Assembly (NCBI RefSeq): GCF_023498005.1
Contig: NZ_CP097289.1
Coordinates: 2,542,001 to 2,606,000, forward strand
Source of the DNA: Streptomyces durmitorensis
GTDB taxonomy: Bacteria > Actinomycetota > Actinomycetes > Streptomycetales > Streptomycetaceae
Reading direction: 5' to 3'
DNA length: 64,000 nt
Of the stretch, positions 51,298 to 59,169 are shown piece by piece. The notes below the pieces were generated by a model, which was given only the letters and a program-made list of their open reading frames with translations, searched no databases and was not told the origin of the DNA. Each line of letters begins with the position of its first letter. Position 1 is the first letter of the stretch. The position numbers and the translations under genes are program-made.

Positions 51298-52793
51298 GCC
51301 GCCTTCACTCCCTTCGTCTTCTCGTCGTTGCCGTTCTGCGTGAACACGGCCATCTGGGTCGGCGGCCCCACCTCGGGGTCGTCCTCCCCGACGGGCACGA
51401 ACTCCACGTCATAGCCGTGCCGTTCGGCCACCTGGCGGGCCCAGCCGCGAAACTCCTCGCGCGTCCACTCGAACCGGTGGTCGCCGTGCCGGACGTGCCC
51501 GGCGGGGAGCGTCTCCCAGCGGACGTTGTACTCGACGTTCGGCGTCGTCACGAGCACGGTGCGCGGCCGCGCCGAGCCGAACACCGCGTACTCCAGGGCG
51601 GGCAGCCGCTCCTCGTCGAGGTGCTCGATGACCTCGCTGAGCACGGCGGCGTCGTACCCCTTGAGCCGCTTGTCGGTGTACGCGAGCGAGCCCTGGAAGA
51701 GCTTGACGCGGTCGGCCTGCCGCTCGCCCATGCGGTCGAGCTTCAGCCGCCGCGAGGCGATGGTCAGCGCCCGCATCGACACGTCGACACCGGCTATCTC
51801 GGTGAACCGCGTGTCCTTGAGCAGCGCCTGCACCAACTGGCCCTGGCCGCACCCGAGATCGAGCACGCGCCCGGCCCCGGCCCCGGTCAGCGCCGCGAGG
51901 ATCGCCTCACGCCGCAGCACGGCGAGCGGCACGGGCCTGTCCGGGCCCTCCTCGGATTCGGCGTCATCGCTCTCCTCGCCGACCGCGTTGTCGATGGCGT
52001 CGACATCCGTGTCGTCCGCGTCGGCGAGCCGCACCAGTTCGAGCCGCTGCATGGCCTCCTGGGTCAGCGACCAGCGCCGCGCGAGATAGCGGCTGGTGAT
52101 GAGCTTCTGCTCCGGGTGGTCCGCGAGCCAGCCCTCACCGGCGCGCAGCAGCTTGTCGACCTCGTCCGGCGAGACCCAGTAGTGCTTGGCGTCGTCGAGC
52201 ACGGGGAGCAGGACATAGAGGTGCCGGAGCGCCTCGCCCAGGGTCAACTTCCCGTCCGGCACGTCGAGTACGAGATGGACGTACCGCGAGTCACCCCATT
52301 CCGGGAACCGCTCGTCCAGCGGGATCCGTGTCACCGTGGCCGTCCAGCCCAGCGGCTCGAACAGCTGGCGCACCAGATCGGCGCCGCCGCGCGCGGGCAG
52401 CGCGGGCACCTCGATCCGCAGCGGCAGCGGCTGCCCGGCCCGCTCGGGCCGCGCGTTGCACACCCCGCGCATCGCGCTGGAGAACACCGCGCTCAGCGCC
52501 ACGGCGAGCAGTGACGACGCCGCGTAGGGCCGGTCGTTCACGTACTGCGCGAGGGCCGCGTCGGGCGCACCGCCCCGCCCCTTGCCCTTGCCCCGCTTCA
52601 CCAGCGCCACGGGATCCACCTCGAGCAGCAGCGCGGCGGTGCAGCGCTCCACGGACGCCTCGGGGTAGAGGACGTGCGCGGTGCCGTAGGAGGTGGAGAA
52701 CGCCTGCGCCTTCTCGGGATGCTTGTGCAGCAGGAACCCGAGGTCGGTCGCGGGGTTCTCAGGGGTACCGGAGGTACTGATCGTCAGGAACAC
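51294..52793 (-). CDS. hen1: 3'-terminal RNA ribose 2'-O-methyltransferase Hen1
   Basis: This 499-residue protein begins with GTG behind GAGG. Residues 1-250 are the bacterial Hen1 N-terminal domain (LGFLLHKHPEKAQAFSTSYGTAHVLYPE, YVNDRPYAASSLLAVALSAVF) that binds and activates Pnkp ligase. The C-terminal half is a SAM methyltransferase with VLDLGCGQGQLVQALL and the metal-binding EVIEHLDEERLPALE and HVRHGDHRFEWTREEF. A 30-residue acidic insert (AVGEESDDAESEEGPD) lies between the parts. It is translationally coupled to pnkp. A cold-shock-domain gene lies 134 bp upstream on the same strand. Confidence 0.95.
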   Translation of the reverse strand: MFLTISTSGTPENPATDLGFLLHKHPEKAQAFSTSYGTAHVLYPEASVERCTAALLLEVDPVALVKRGKGKGRGGAPDAALAQYVNDRPYAASSLLAVALSAVFSSAMRGVCNARPERAGQPLPLRIEVPALPARGGADLVRQLFEPLGWTATVTRIPLDERFPEWGDSRYVHLVLDVPDGKLTLGEALRHLYVLLPVLDDAKHYWVSPDEVDKLLRAGEGWLADHPEQKLITSRYLARRWSLTQEAMQRLELVRLADADDTDVDAIDNAVGEESDDAESEEGPDRPVPLAVLRREAILAALTGAGAGRVLDLGCGQGQLVQALLKDTRFTEIAGVDVSMRALTIASRRLKLDRMGERQADRVKLFQGSLAYTDKRLKGYDAAVLSEVIEHLDEERLPALEYAVFGSARPRTVLVTTPNVEYNVRWETLPAGHVRHGDHRFEWTREEFRGWARQVAERHGYDVEFVPVGEDDPEVGPPTQMAVFTQNGNDEKTKGVKAA

Positions 52794-52927
52794 GGGTATG
52801 CCTCGAAACGCAATCTGAACTGCGGAAACTTACGGTTGCGGCTCCAGCGCGCCTCTAGACCGTACAGCGAACATCACGGACGCACTCAGGGATTTTTCCG
52901 CTCCCCCGAGGCCCCTCGTGCCCTCCC

Positions 52928-53377
52928 TCAGCCCTCCACCCAGCCGTGGCTCCTGCCGTGCTGCACCAGGTGTTCGCGGAGCTGCGTGATCTGCTCACCG
53001 GTCATCCACCCGGCCGCGGCGAGCAGCAGCTCGGTCACCTCGAACGAGTACTCCGCGACGCTGAGCACATCGCAGGTGGGCTCCTCGCCGTCGTCGAACC
53101 CGGCGGCGGACGCCTGGATCGACGGCGGCATCTGGGCCCGTCCCGCGAACGGCGATGCCGTCGGCGCCTGCGCCCCCTGGGGAAGACGGACGGACGACGC
53201 CTTGGGTCCGCGCTCGCCCTCCTCGATCTCGAACTCGACCCGCGCGCCCGTGTGCACCAAGGGCTCCGGGATCAGCAGATCGTTGGCGTGCAGGAACACG
53301 TCTTCCCCACCGGTCTCCGGGGCGATGAATCCATAACCCCGCGCGCCGTCGAACCGCACAACCCTGCCAGCGACCAT
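52928..53377 (-). CDS. Cold-shock-domain protein with a C-terminal extension
   Basis: This 149-residue protein starts at ATG 53377; upstream residues in the same frame are not supported. Residues 1-67 are a cold-shock domain (GRVVRFDGARGYGFIAPETGGEDVFLHANDLL) with the RNP1 core GYGFI and RNP2 VFLH, so it should bind single-stranded RNA or DNA. The extension (about 68-149) ends in VTELLLAAAGWMTGEQITQLREHLVQHGRSHGW, a helical region seen in Streptomyces relatives. It is upstream of the Hen1-Pnkp operon and may be cotranscribed, which would put an RNA chaperone beside RNA repair enzymes. Confidence 0.85.
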   Translation of the reverse strand: MVAGRVVRFDGARGYGFIAPETGGEDVFLHANDLLIPEPLVHTGARVEFEIEEGERGPKASSVRLPQGAQAPTASPFAGRAQMPPSIQASAAGFDDGEEPTCDVLSVAEYSFEVTELLLAAAGWMTGEQITQLREHLVQHGRSHGWVEG

Positions 53378-53555
53378 CTCGACCCCAACCCCAACACCGT
53401 CTCCGGGCCCCTCGCCCGGACAGCCAGTGCCGAAGCCTAACCTCCGGACCCGGGCGTCGTGGGGGTGAGCCGCTGATCGCATCCCGCGGGCGGGCACCGG
53501 CAACACGGCCGGTGCGGGACTGAACGTGGATGCGGCATCCGGGCAAGATGGCTGC

Positions 53556-54479
53556 ATGGACCTTCGAATCTTCACCGAACCGCAGCAGGGCGCGACCTAC
53601 GAGACGCTCCTGCGCGTCGCCAAGGCCACCGAGGATCTCGGCTACAGCGCCTTCTTCCGCTCCGACCACTATCTCGTGATGGGCTCCTCCGACGGTCTCC
53701 CCGGACCCACGGACGCCTGGATCACCCTCGCGGGACTGGCCCGTGAGACCCGGCGGATCCGGCTCGGCACCCTGATGACCGCGGGCACGTTCCGGCTGCC
53801 CGGCGTCCTCGCGATCCAGGTCGCGCAGGTCGACCAGATGTCGGGCGGCCGCATCGAGCTCGGACTCGGCTCCGGGTGGTACGAGGCGGAGCACTCCGCG
53901 TACGGAATTCCCTTCCCGAAGGAGAAGTTCGGACGCCTGGAGGAGCAGCTCGCCATTGTCACGGGCCTGTGGGAGACCCCGGTCGGGGAACACTTCACTT
54001 TCGACGGCACCTACTACCAACTCTCCGAGTCCCCCGCCCTTCCCAAGCCCGCGCAGTCCAAGGTGCCCGTCCTCATCGGCGGCCACGGCGCCAAGCGGAC
54101 GCCCGCCCTCGCGGCCCGCTACGCCAGCGAGTTCAACATTCCCTTTGCCTCTCTTTCCGATACCGAGCAGCAGTTCAAGCGGGTGCGCGCCGCCGCCGAC
54201 GAGCACGGCCGCAAGGCGGACGACCTCACTTACTCCAACGCCCTGGTGGCCTGCGTCGGCAAGACGGACGCGGAGGTGAAGCGCCGCGCCGACGCGATCG
54301 GGCGCGAGGTGGAGGACCTGAAGGCGAACGGGCTCGCCGGCTCCCCCGCGGAGGTCGTCGAGCGGATCGCCGCCTACCAGGCCGTCGGCTCGCAGCGCAT
54401 GTACCTCCAGATCCTCGACCTGGACGACCTGGACCACCTGGAGCTGATCTCCTCGCAGGTCATGCCGCAGCTGACCTGA
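53556..54479 (+). CDS. LLM-class F420-dependent oxidoreductase
   Basis: This 307-residue TIM-barrel protein starts at ATG 53556 (MDLRIFTEPQQGATYETLLRVAKATEDLGYSAFFRSDHYL). It has the luciferase-like pattern, including RIRLGTLMTAGTFRLPGVLAIQVAQVDQMSGGRIELGLGSGWYEAEHSAYG and VPVLIGGHGAKRTPALAARYASEFN. Relatives use F420 in actinobacteria, or FMN. The substrate is unknown. It is divergent from the cold-shock gene and is followed by a hairpin terminator, so it is probably a single-gene transcript. Confidence 0.9.
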   Translation: MDLRIFTEPQQGATYETLLRVAKATEDLGYSAFFRSDHYLVMGSSDGLPGPTDAWITLAGLARETRRIRLGTLMTAGTFRLPGVLAIQVAQVDQMSGGRIELGLGSGWYEAEHSAYGIPFPKEKFGRLEEQLAIVTGLWETPVGEHFTFDGTYYQLSESPALPKPAQSKVPVLIGGHGAKRTPALAARYASEFNIPFASLSDTEQQFKRVRAAADEHGRKADDLTYSNALVACVGKTDAEVKRRADAIGREVEDLKANGLAGSPAEVVERIAAYQAVGSQRMYLQILDLDDLDHLELISSQVMPQLT

Positions 54480-54496
54480 CGGCAACGCGACCGCCG

Positions 54497-54539
54497 CCGG
54501 TGGAGTCGACCCCGAGCGCACTCCCGTCAACTCCACCGG
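54497..54539 (+). terminator. Hairpin terminator after the LLM oxidoreductase gene
   Basis: CCGGTGGAGT (54497-54506) is perfectly complementary to ACTCCACCGG (54530-54539) with a 23-base loop, 18 bp after the stop codon. The following 200 bases to the next start hold no clear gene. Confidence 0.65.
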
Positions 54540-54746
54540 TCCCGCCTCTCCCGCGCGGCCCCGGCCGGGTGAACTTCCGTCAACCCGGCACCCGGCACGG
54601 CTCCGCCCCAGTGACCCGCCACCGCGAGTGATCGTTGGCTCGGGCGGAGCCGGACCGCCCGGCACCCGCACCGGCGGCCCCTGCTGGTGCGTCGCTTGCA
54701 TCAGCTGCCCTCCACCACCGGGAGGGCGAGGGCCGAGGAGGCCGTC

Positions 54747-54965
54747 ATGTCCCAGGAAGCCGTACCCGAGCAGGAGGCCGCGCGCGAAACGTCCGTGCCC
54801 GAGCAGGGCCCACCAGGCCTGCTCCAGCAGATGGAGGAGCTGATGGCCGCGCTGAACGCGGATCTGACCCAGCTCGACGCGGATCTGACCCAGTCCACGT
54901 CGGCCGGCGACACCACGCCGCCCGCCCCTCGTCCCCCCGCAGGCGACGAGCCCACCCGCTTCTGA
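54747..54965 (+). CDS. Small acidic protein of unknown function (72 aa)
   Basis: The ATG at 54747 has GAGGAGG five bases upstream, a strong site. The 72-residue product is Glu/Gln-rich and acidic, with a predicted helix GLLQQMEELMAALNADLTQLDADLTQ in which the ADLTQ unit is repeated (15 identical bases, GCGGATCTGACCCAG), then a Pro-rich tail ending EPTRF. It has no cysteine and no signal peptide. I recognise no family. The layout (acidic N-part, short helical core, disordered tail) could suit a small regulatory or precursor peptide, but no modifying enzyme gene is adjacent. Confidence 0.55.
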   Translation: MSQEAVPEQEAARETSVPEQGPPGLLQQMEELMAALNADLTQLDADLTQSTSAGDTTPPAPRPPAGDEPTRF

Positions 54966-55030
54966 CGGCACCAGCACTCCCCAGGCACCTGTGCCACCTG
55001 GTCGTCCGCGGCCCCGGGCACGACGCCGGA

Positions 55031-55516
55031 TCATGGCGACCCCGCCGCCGAGTCGGGCTCGGGCAGGCTCTGTTCGCGCACCGCGAGTCTGCGCAGCATC
55101 TCGAGCACCCGGTCTCTCGACTCGTCGGCGGCGTCGATCCCTTCCATGCACTGCCAGTACACCCCCTCGTCGTCCGCGCCCATGGCCACGCCGACGAGCG
55201 CGATGCCCACCTCGCCGAGCAGCTCATCGAGCCCCCGCAGCACCTCGCGCGCCTGGCCGATGCCCGTCAGCCGCGCCGCCCGGATGCCCTCCGTCCCCAG
55301 GCCAGGGGTGGCGCCCACGACCCCGCACCCCCTGCCGCCGACCTCGCTCAGGCCGAGCGCCTCGCCCCGCAACTCCGGCGGCCCCGCGATCGCGAGCCGA
55401 CTGCCGATCGCCTGCGCGAGGGCCTGGGACTGCCACACCTCGGCCACGATGTGTGACGGTTCCTGGCTCCGCGCCAGAGCGTGTCTGCTCGCTTCGATGA
55501 GCCGCAAGGCCTCCAT
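55031..55516 (-). CDS. Conserved actinomycete protein (DUF6099-like)
   Basis: This 161-residue soluble protein is read from ATG 55516 (MEALRLIEASRHALARSQEPSHIVAEVWQSQALAQAIGSRLAIAGPPELRGEALGLSEVGGRG). The assignment to DUF6099 is from memory and moderately sure. It is mostly helical with no catalytic motif I recognise. It is convergent with the 72-aa gene, and two perfect DnaA boxes lie 111-137 bp upstream of its start. Its promoter should therefore be in or beside the DnaA-box region, so it may be timed to replication. Confidence 0.6.
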   Translation of the reverse strand: MEALRLIEASRHALARSQEPSHIVAEVWQSQALAQAIGSRLAIAGPPELRGEALGLSEVGGRGCGVVGATPGLGTEGIRAARLTGIGQAREVLRGLDELLGEVGIALVGVAMGADDEGVYWQCMEGIDAADESRDRVLEMLRRLAVREQSLPEPDSAAGSP

Positions 55517-55626
55517 ACGCACCCCCACCCATCCCGCGCGCATCCGCCGCACGTTCGCCCGAACTCCCTGTCCCACTACCCAGAGTGAGTGCCAGTCGGA
55601 CGAAAAGCCAGAGCAACCCGGAAATC

Positions 55627-55653
55627 TGTGGACAAGTTATCGACTGTGGACAA
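55627..55653. promoter_or_regulatory. Two perfect DnaA boxes in tandem
   Basis: TGTGGACAA, the complement of the consensus Streptomyces DnaA box TTGTCCACA, occurs at 55627-55635 and again at 55645-55653 in the same orientation, 18 bp apart. Both lie in the 220-bp spacer upstream of the DUF6099-like gene and within an AT-richer patch (AGTTATCGACT between them). The window has no dnaA or dnaN, so this is not oriC. Confidence 0.7.
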
Positions 55654-55736
55654 CGCGTCCACTCCGGAGAGTGACGGATCTATGAGCGGAGGGCCGTCAG
55701 CTGCGGGGAGGACCGCCAACTACGGATCAGCGATGA

Positions 55737-56060
55737 CTACTTCGGCGGAAAGCGCCGCTCGTTCCGGTCGATCTTCGCGGCGAGCGCCGCGAGCGCGTCG
55801 ATGCCGAGCACCTCGCAGAACTGGAGCAGATAGGCGAGCACGTCGGCGACCTCGTCCGTCACGCGGTGCGCCGATTCCGGGTCGTCCATCACCCGTGCCG
55901 ACTGGTCGGGCGTCAACCACTGGAAGATCTCGACCAGTTCGGAGGCCTCCACACTGAGCGCGGCGGCCAGGTTCTTGGGCGTGTGGTACTGCTCCCAGTC
56001 CCGCTTCGCCGCGAAGTCGGCCAGTCGCCGCTGAAGTCCCGCCACATCAAGTTCAGTCAC
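55737..56060 (-). CDS. MazG-like nucleotide pyrophosphohydrolase
   Basis: This 107-residue protein is a single MazG/iMazG domain of the all-alpha NTP pyrophosphatase fold. It has the metal-binding pattern ALSVEASELVEIFQW (ExxE) followed by TDEVADVLAYLLQFCEVLGID (ExxD), matching the four-acid site. Such enzymes clear aberrant or excess dNTPs. Its ATG overlaps the stop of the upstream AAA ATPase gene by four bases, so the two are coupled. The target nucleotide cannot be told. Confidence 0.88.
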   Translation of the reverse strand: MTELDVAGLQRRLADFAAKRDWEQYHTPKNLAAALSVEASELVEIFQWLTPDQSARVMDDPESAHRVTDEVADVLAYLLQFCEVLGIDALAALAAKIDRNERRFPPK

Positions 56061-57223
56061 GGCCCCAGGTCTACCACCGCGGCCCCGCCCACTTCAGCGG
56101 CCCACGACGCGTCACTCACCGTCCCGACGATGCGGATGTGCCCGCGCTCGCAGGTGCGCGCCGCCAGTTCGGCGATCGCGCGCTTCTGCCGCGGGTCCAG
56201 GAAGTCGTCGAGGCCGTCGGCGAGCACGGTGAGGTTCTGGTAGGCCGACGGCACCTCGGCCACCGGGTCCACCTCAAGGACGCCGGGACCGGTGAGCAGC
56301 ACCAGGGCGAGCGCCAGATACCTCAGCTCGCCGTCCCCGAGCCGCCCGACGGGTGACCTGATCCCACCGCCCCGCTCGATGACCGCCTGGACCGACCCGT
56401 CGTCGGCCACCTCCGCGAGCACGTCGGCGACCGGCCCCGCGCACCCGGCGCGCACCGCGGCCACCAGCCGCTCATGGCGCTTGCCGCATTCCGCCCTCGT
56501 ACGGAGAAGGACCTCGGCGAGGTTGTCGCAGCCGCTCAACAGGCGGCCCGAGCCGATCAGTCCAGGGGGTACGGGCAGCCGCATGAGTCCGGGGCGTGGC
56601 GCGCACGGGAACACCGAGCGCAGCGCGACCACCACCTGCTCGGCCGCCGCGAGCACCAGACGCTGCCCCTCGGTCTTGCCCGCGACGCGCAGCGGGAGCA
56701 GCGCCGTGCCGAGCCGGTCGTCCGGCAGGGGGCCGCGCGTCACCGGCGTCAGGCCCGCCGTGTGCCAGGCCGCCTGCACCGCGCGCCGCCCCGGATCGCG
56801 CAGCGCCGTCTCCAGCAGGGTGAGCCCGCCCCGGGTCAGCCGCTCACCCACGACGCGCAGTTCGGGCTCGGCCTGTACGGCGACGTCGAGCCGCACCGTC
56901 CCGACGGGACCGTCCACCGTGCAGCCGATCCGGAAGCCGCGCCGCTGCTGGCCGTCGCCCCGTGCGAGCTCGGGCACGCAGGCCACGGGGTCGGCGAAGA
57001 CGTCGACGAGTTCCTCGCCGGACCCGAGCCGCGCCAGCGCCTCGTACGCGGCGAGCGCGGTGGACTTGCCGCTTCCGCTCGGCCCCGTGAGGAGGGTCAG
57101 CGGACCGAGCGGGAACACGGAGCCCCGGTGTGAGGCATAGGCCGAGAGCCGCAGTTCGGTGACGCGGCTCCGGTCCGGGCCCGACGGCGGCTCGGCGACC
57201 GCCTCCGGGAGGTGCACAGTCAT
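56057..57223 (-). CDS. AAA-family ATPase (SMC/RecF-like, putative)
   Basis: This 388-residue protein is read from ATG 57223. It has a RecF/ABC-like ATPase core: Walker A LLTGPSGSGKSTALAAYEAL near residue 50, a middle region with few motifs, then GRLGDGELRYLALALVLLTGPGVLEV (a signature-like segment) and a D-loop/switch NLTVLADGLDDFLDPRQKRAIAELAARTCERGHIRIVGTVSD. Proteins like this often act on nucleic acid or as stand-alone regulators. It is coupled to the MazG-like gene downstream. A joint defence or nucleotide-sanitation role is possible, but nothing in the sequence shows it. Confidence 0.75.
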   Translation of the reverse strand: MTVHLPEAVAEPPSGPDRSRVTELRLSAYASHRGSVFPLGPLTLLTGPSGSGKSTALAAYEALARLGSGEELVDVFADPVACVPELARGDGQQRRGFRIGCTVDGPVGTVRLDVAVQAEPELRVVGERLTRGGLTLLETALRDPGRRAVQAAWHTAGLTPVTRGPLPDDRLGTALLPLRVAGKTEGQRLVLAAAEQVVVALRSVFPCAPRPGLMRLPVPPGLIGSGRLLSGCDNLAEVLLRTRAECGKRHERLVAAVRAGCAGPVADVLAEVADDGSVQAVIERGGGIRSPVGRLGDGELRYLALALVLLTGPGVLEVDPVAEVPSAYQNLTVLADGLDDFLDPRQKRAIAELAARTCERGHIRIVGTVSDASWAAEVGGAAVVDLGP

Positions 57224-57310
57224 GCCCGGGACGGTAGGCGTCACGGATCTGGTGAACCGTTTTGCCCGAGTGACCTTCCTACGAATGAGGGATTCCGCGC
57301 GCAGACTCGC

Positions 57311-57691
57311 CTACGACTGCGCCGCCTCCACGAGCCCCTGCACCTCGGTGCCGGGCGGTGCGAGCAGGAAGACGTTCTTGTCGACCCGGTGCATCCCGCA
57401 GCCGAGGCCGAGGACCACGCCGCTGCTGAAGTCCAGGACGCGCTTGGCGACTTCCGTCTCGGCCCCGGTCAGGTCGAGCAGGACCGGAATCTGCGCCATC
57501 ACGGTCTCGGCGACCTCGCGGGCGTCCGCGAAGATGTTCACCCGCATCACCACAAAACGCCGCCGCGCCTCGGTCTCCGCGTCGGGCATCGCGCGGTGTC
57601 CCGGCCACGACGGCCATTCGTTGCGGCTGCGCAGTGGTACGACCTGGGCGAGCCCTTCCCACTGTTCATCGGTGACGTCGTGGCTGTTCAA
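57311..57691 (-). CDS. sflB: SepF-like cell-division protein SflB
   Basis: This 126-residue protein is a SepF paralogue: a short charged N-terminus and the SepF core (VVMRVNIFADAREVAETVMAQIPVLLDLTGAETEVAKRVLDFSSGVVLGLGCGMHRVDKNVFLLAPPGTEV). SepF links FtsZ to the membrane; Streptomyces carry two additional SepF-like proteins thought to restrain or guide filament growth. The amphipathic membrane helix at the very N-terminus of true SepF is not obvious here, so it may work through partners. The naming follows genomic position, recalled from S. coelicolor. Confidence 0.8.
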   Translation of the reverse strand: MNSHDVTDEQWEGLAQVVPLRSRNEWPSWPGHRAMPDAETEARRRFVVMRVNIFADAREVAETVMAQIPVLLDLTGAETEVAKRVLDFSSGVVLGLGCGMHRVDKNVFLLAPPGTEVQGLVEAAQS

Positions 57692-57809
57692 CGCTCCACC
57701 CCGTCCTGGCTCGCACTCGATATCTGCACTGGCTCATTCTTACGCGACCTCACCCGTTCGGCCCAACAGCGACACGGGGCGGGCGGACCAGTGTGCCAGG
57801 GCCGGCGGG

Positions 57810-59093
57810 TCAGTGTCCCAGGAGTCCCACAAGCCCTTCGGTCAGGCTGCCGCGCCAACAGGCCCAGTCATGACCGCCGTTGTACTCGCCCAGGGTCACC
57901 GGACAGCCGCGCGAGCGCAGGGTCTCGTACAGATCGCGGTGGTGATCAAGAATTGTGTCCTCGCGCAGTCCGACGTCCAGGCGCACGGTGACGGGCAGGG
58001 ACGGGCCTACCTGGAGGCGCGGGACGGGCGCGGACTGGGCCAAGACGCTGCCGAACCGCTCCGGCCGCAGGAAACCCGCGTACAGGGAGGTCAGTCCGGC
58101 AAGGCCCTGGCCCGCGACGAGCGTGCGCGCGGGGTCGGTGGCAAGCGGCCAGCGGCCCGCGGCCCAGGGCAGCAGTTCGTCGGCGAGGAAGCCCACATGG
58201 CGCTCGTGGGCGTCCATCTCCCGGCGGCGCGTGTCCCGGTCGACGGCGTCCGGGGCGAGGACGGCGAGCGGCGGCAGGGCGCCGTCGGCGACGAGGGCGT
58301 CCAGCGTGTCCTGGAAGGCGAGCCGCCCGAACCACATGTCGCCGTCGCACAGGACGAGCACCGGCAGTTCGCCCACCCGGCCGCCCGGCGGGAGATACGC
58401 CCACACGTCCCGCTCGGCGCCGAGCACCCCCGCGGGCAGCCGGTGCCGCTCGACCCTCCCCCGGGGCACCCCGGCCCGCCGCTCGGTCCACGCCCGCGCG
58501 GGCGCCTGCGGGAGCTCGAAGACGGAGGTGGCGCGGTCCAGCCAACGGCCGGGCATCCGGCGGTGGTTGAGCGGGTCGGGCGCGGCGTGGGCGGACAGGG
58601 AGAGGAGGCGCTGCTGGAGGAGCGCGGCGGAGGCGGGCGGTTCGCCGGGTGAGATGTCGGCGGCCATGCGGTACGAGCCGCGGTGGTCGGCGCGCAGCCG
58701 GTAGGTGAGGTGCCAGATGTCCGTGCCGGGCAGCGGGCTCAGCCTGGACGCGGCGAGGTCGGCGCGGTCCGCGATGCCCTCGGCGAGCAGCAGGACCTGC
58801 CGCGTGGCGCGGTGGCCGCGCCACAGGAACGTCGCGGTGCAGTGGTCCGGGTCGCCGTCGACGGCCTCGATCAGGGGGGTGCCGCGGCGCGCGGCGTCCG
58901 CCCAGAAATCCTCCAGGACGGCGGCCCGTTCAGGTTCGGCGGCGCCGGCGACGCGGGCCGCGACGCGTCCGACGCAGGGCGCGGCGCCCGGGAGCCTGCG
59001 GGGCGCCGCGTCGGCCGCGAGCACCCCCGTGGTCACACTCACCCGCACACGAAGAGGACCCGCATCGTTCCCCGCCTTTCTGGTCCAGCACAC
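57810..59093 (-). CDS. Fes-like enterochelin esterase homologue lacking the nucleophile serine
   Basis: This protein of up to 427 residues (GTG 59093) has an N-terminal immunoglobulin-like domain and a C-terminal alpha/beta-hydrolase of the ferric enterobactin esterase family. At the nucleophile elbow the sequence is VAGQGLAGLTSL (Gly330) where the family has GQS; the AGC-to-GGC change is clear in the DNA. The catalytic-His region YNGGHDWACWRG is intact. It may be inactive, a sequencing variant, or act as a binding protein. An iron box lies 12 bp upstream of the GTG, so expression is iron-repressed. The start is unsure: an internal GTG at 59048 is possible. Confidence 0.8.
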   Translation of the reverse strand: MCWTRKAGNDAGPLRVRVSVTTGVLAADAAPRRLPGAAPCVGRVAARVAGAAEPERAAVLEDFWADAARRGTPLIEAVDGDPDHCTATFLWRGHRATRQVLLLAEGIADRADLAASRLSPLPGTDIWHLTYRLRADHRGSYRMAADISPGEPPASAALLQQRLLSLSAHAAPDPLNHRRMPGRWLDRATSVFELPQAPARAWTERRAGVPRGRVERHRLPAGVLGAERDVWAYLPPGGRVGELPVLVLCDGDMWFGRLAFQDTLDALVADGALPPLAVLAPDAVDRDTRRREMDAHERHVGFLADELLPWAAGRWPLATDPARTLVAGQGLAGLTSLYAGFLRPERFGSVLAQSAPVPRLQVGPSLPVTVRLDVGLREDTILDHHRDLYETLRSRGCPVTLGEYNGGHDWACWRGSLTEGLVGLLGH

Positions 59094-59105
59094 GACAATA
59101 TCAAC

Positions 59106-59124
59106 TTAGCTTAGCCTAACCTAA
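59106..59124 (-). promoter_or_regulatory. Iron box (DmdR1/IdeR operator)
   Basis: TTAGCTTAGCCTAACCTAA matches 17 of 19 positions of the consensus TTAGGTTAGGCTAACCTAA. It lies 12 bp upstream of the esterase GTG. On the minus strand TTGACT (59128-59123) and TAAGTT (59107-59102) flank the box as -35 and -10-like elements about 15 bp apart, so bound repressor would cover the promoter. Confidence 0.85.
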
Positions 59125-59169
59125 GTCAATACGGATCGCGGGGAGGCCCCTGCGCGGCGCGCCGCCGGA

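Noticed and set aside
46441..51414. 1657-codon plus-strand open frame opposite arginine genes and pnkp
   Set aside because: It spans several well-supported minus-strand genes, has no homology-like motif and reflects high GC at codon positions.
52840..52870. Possible DasR site around CTCTAGACCG upstream of hen1
   Set aside because: Only the core TCTAGACC fits, 9 of 16 positions; too weak to call.
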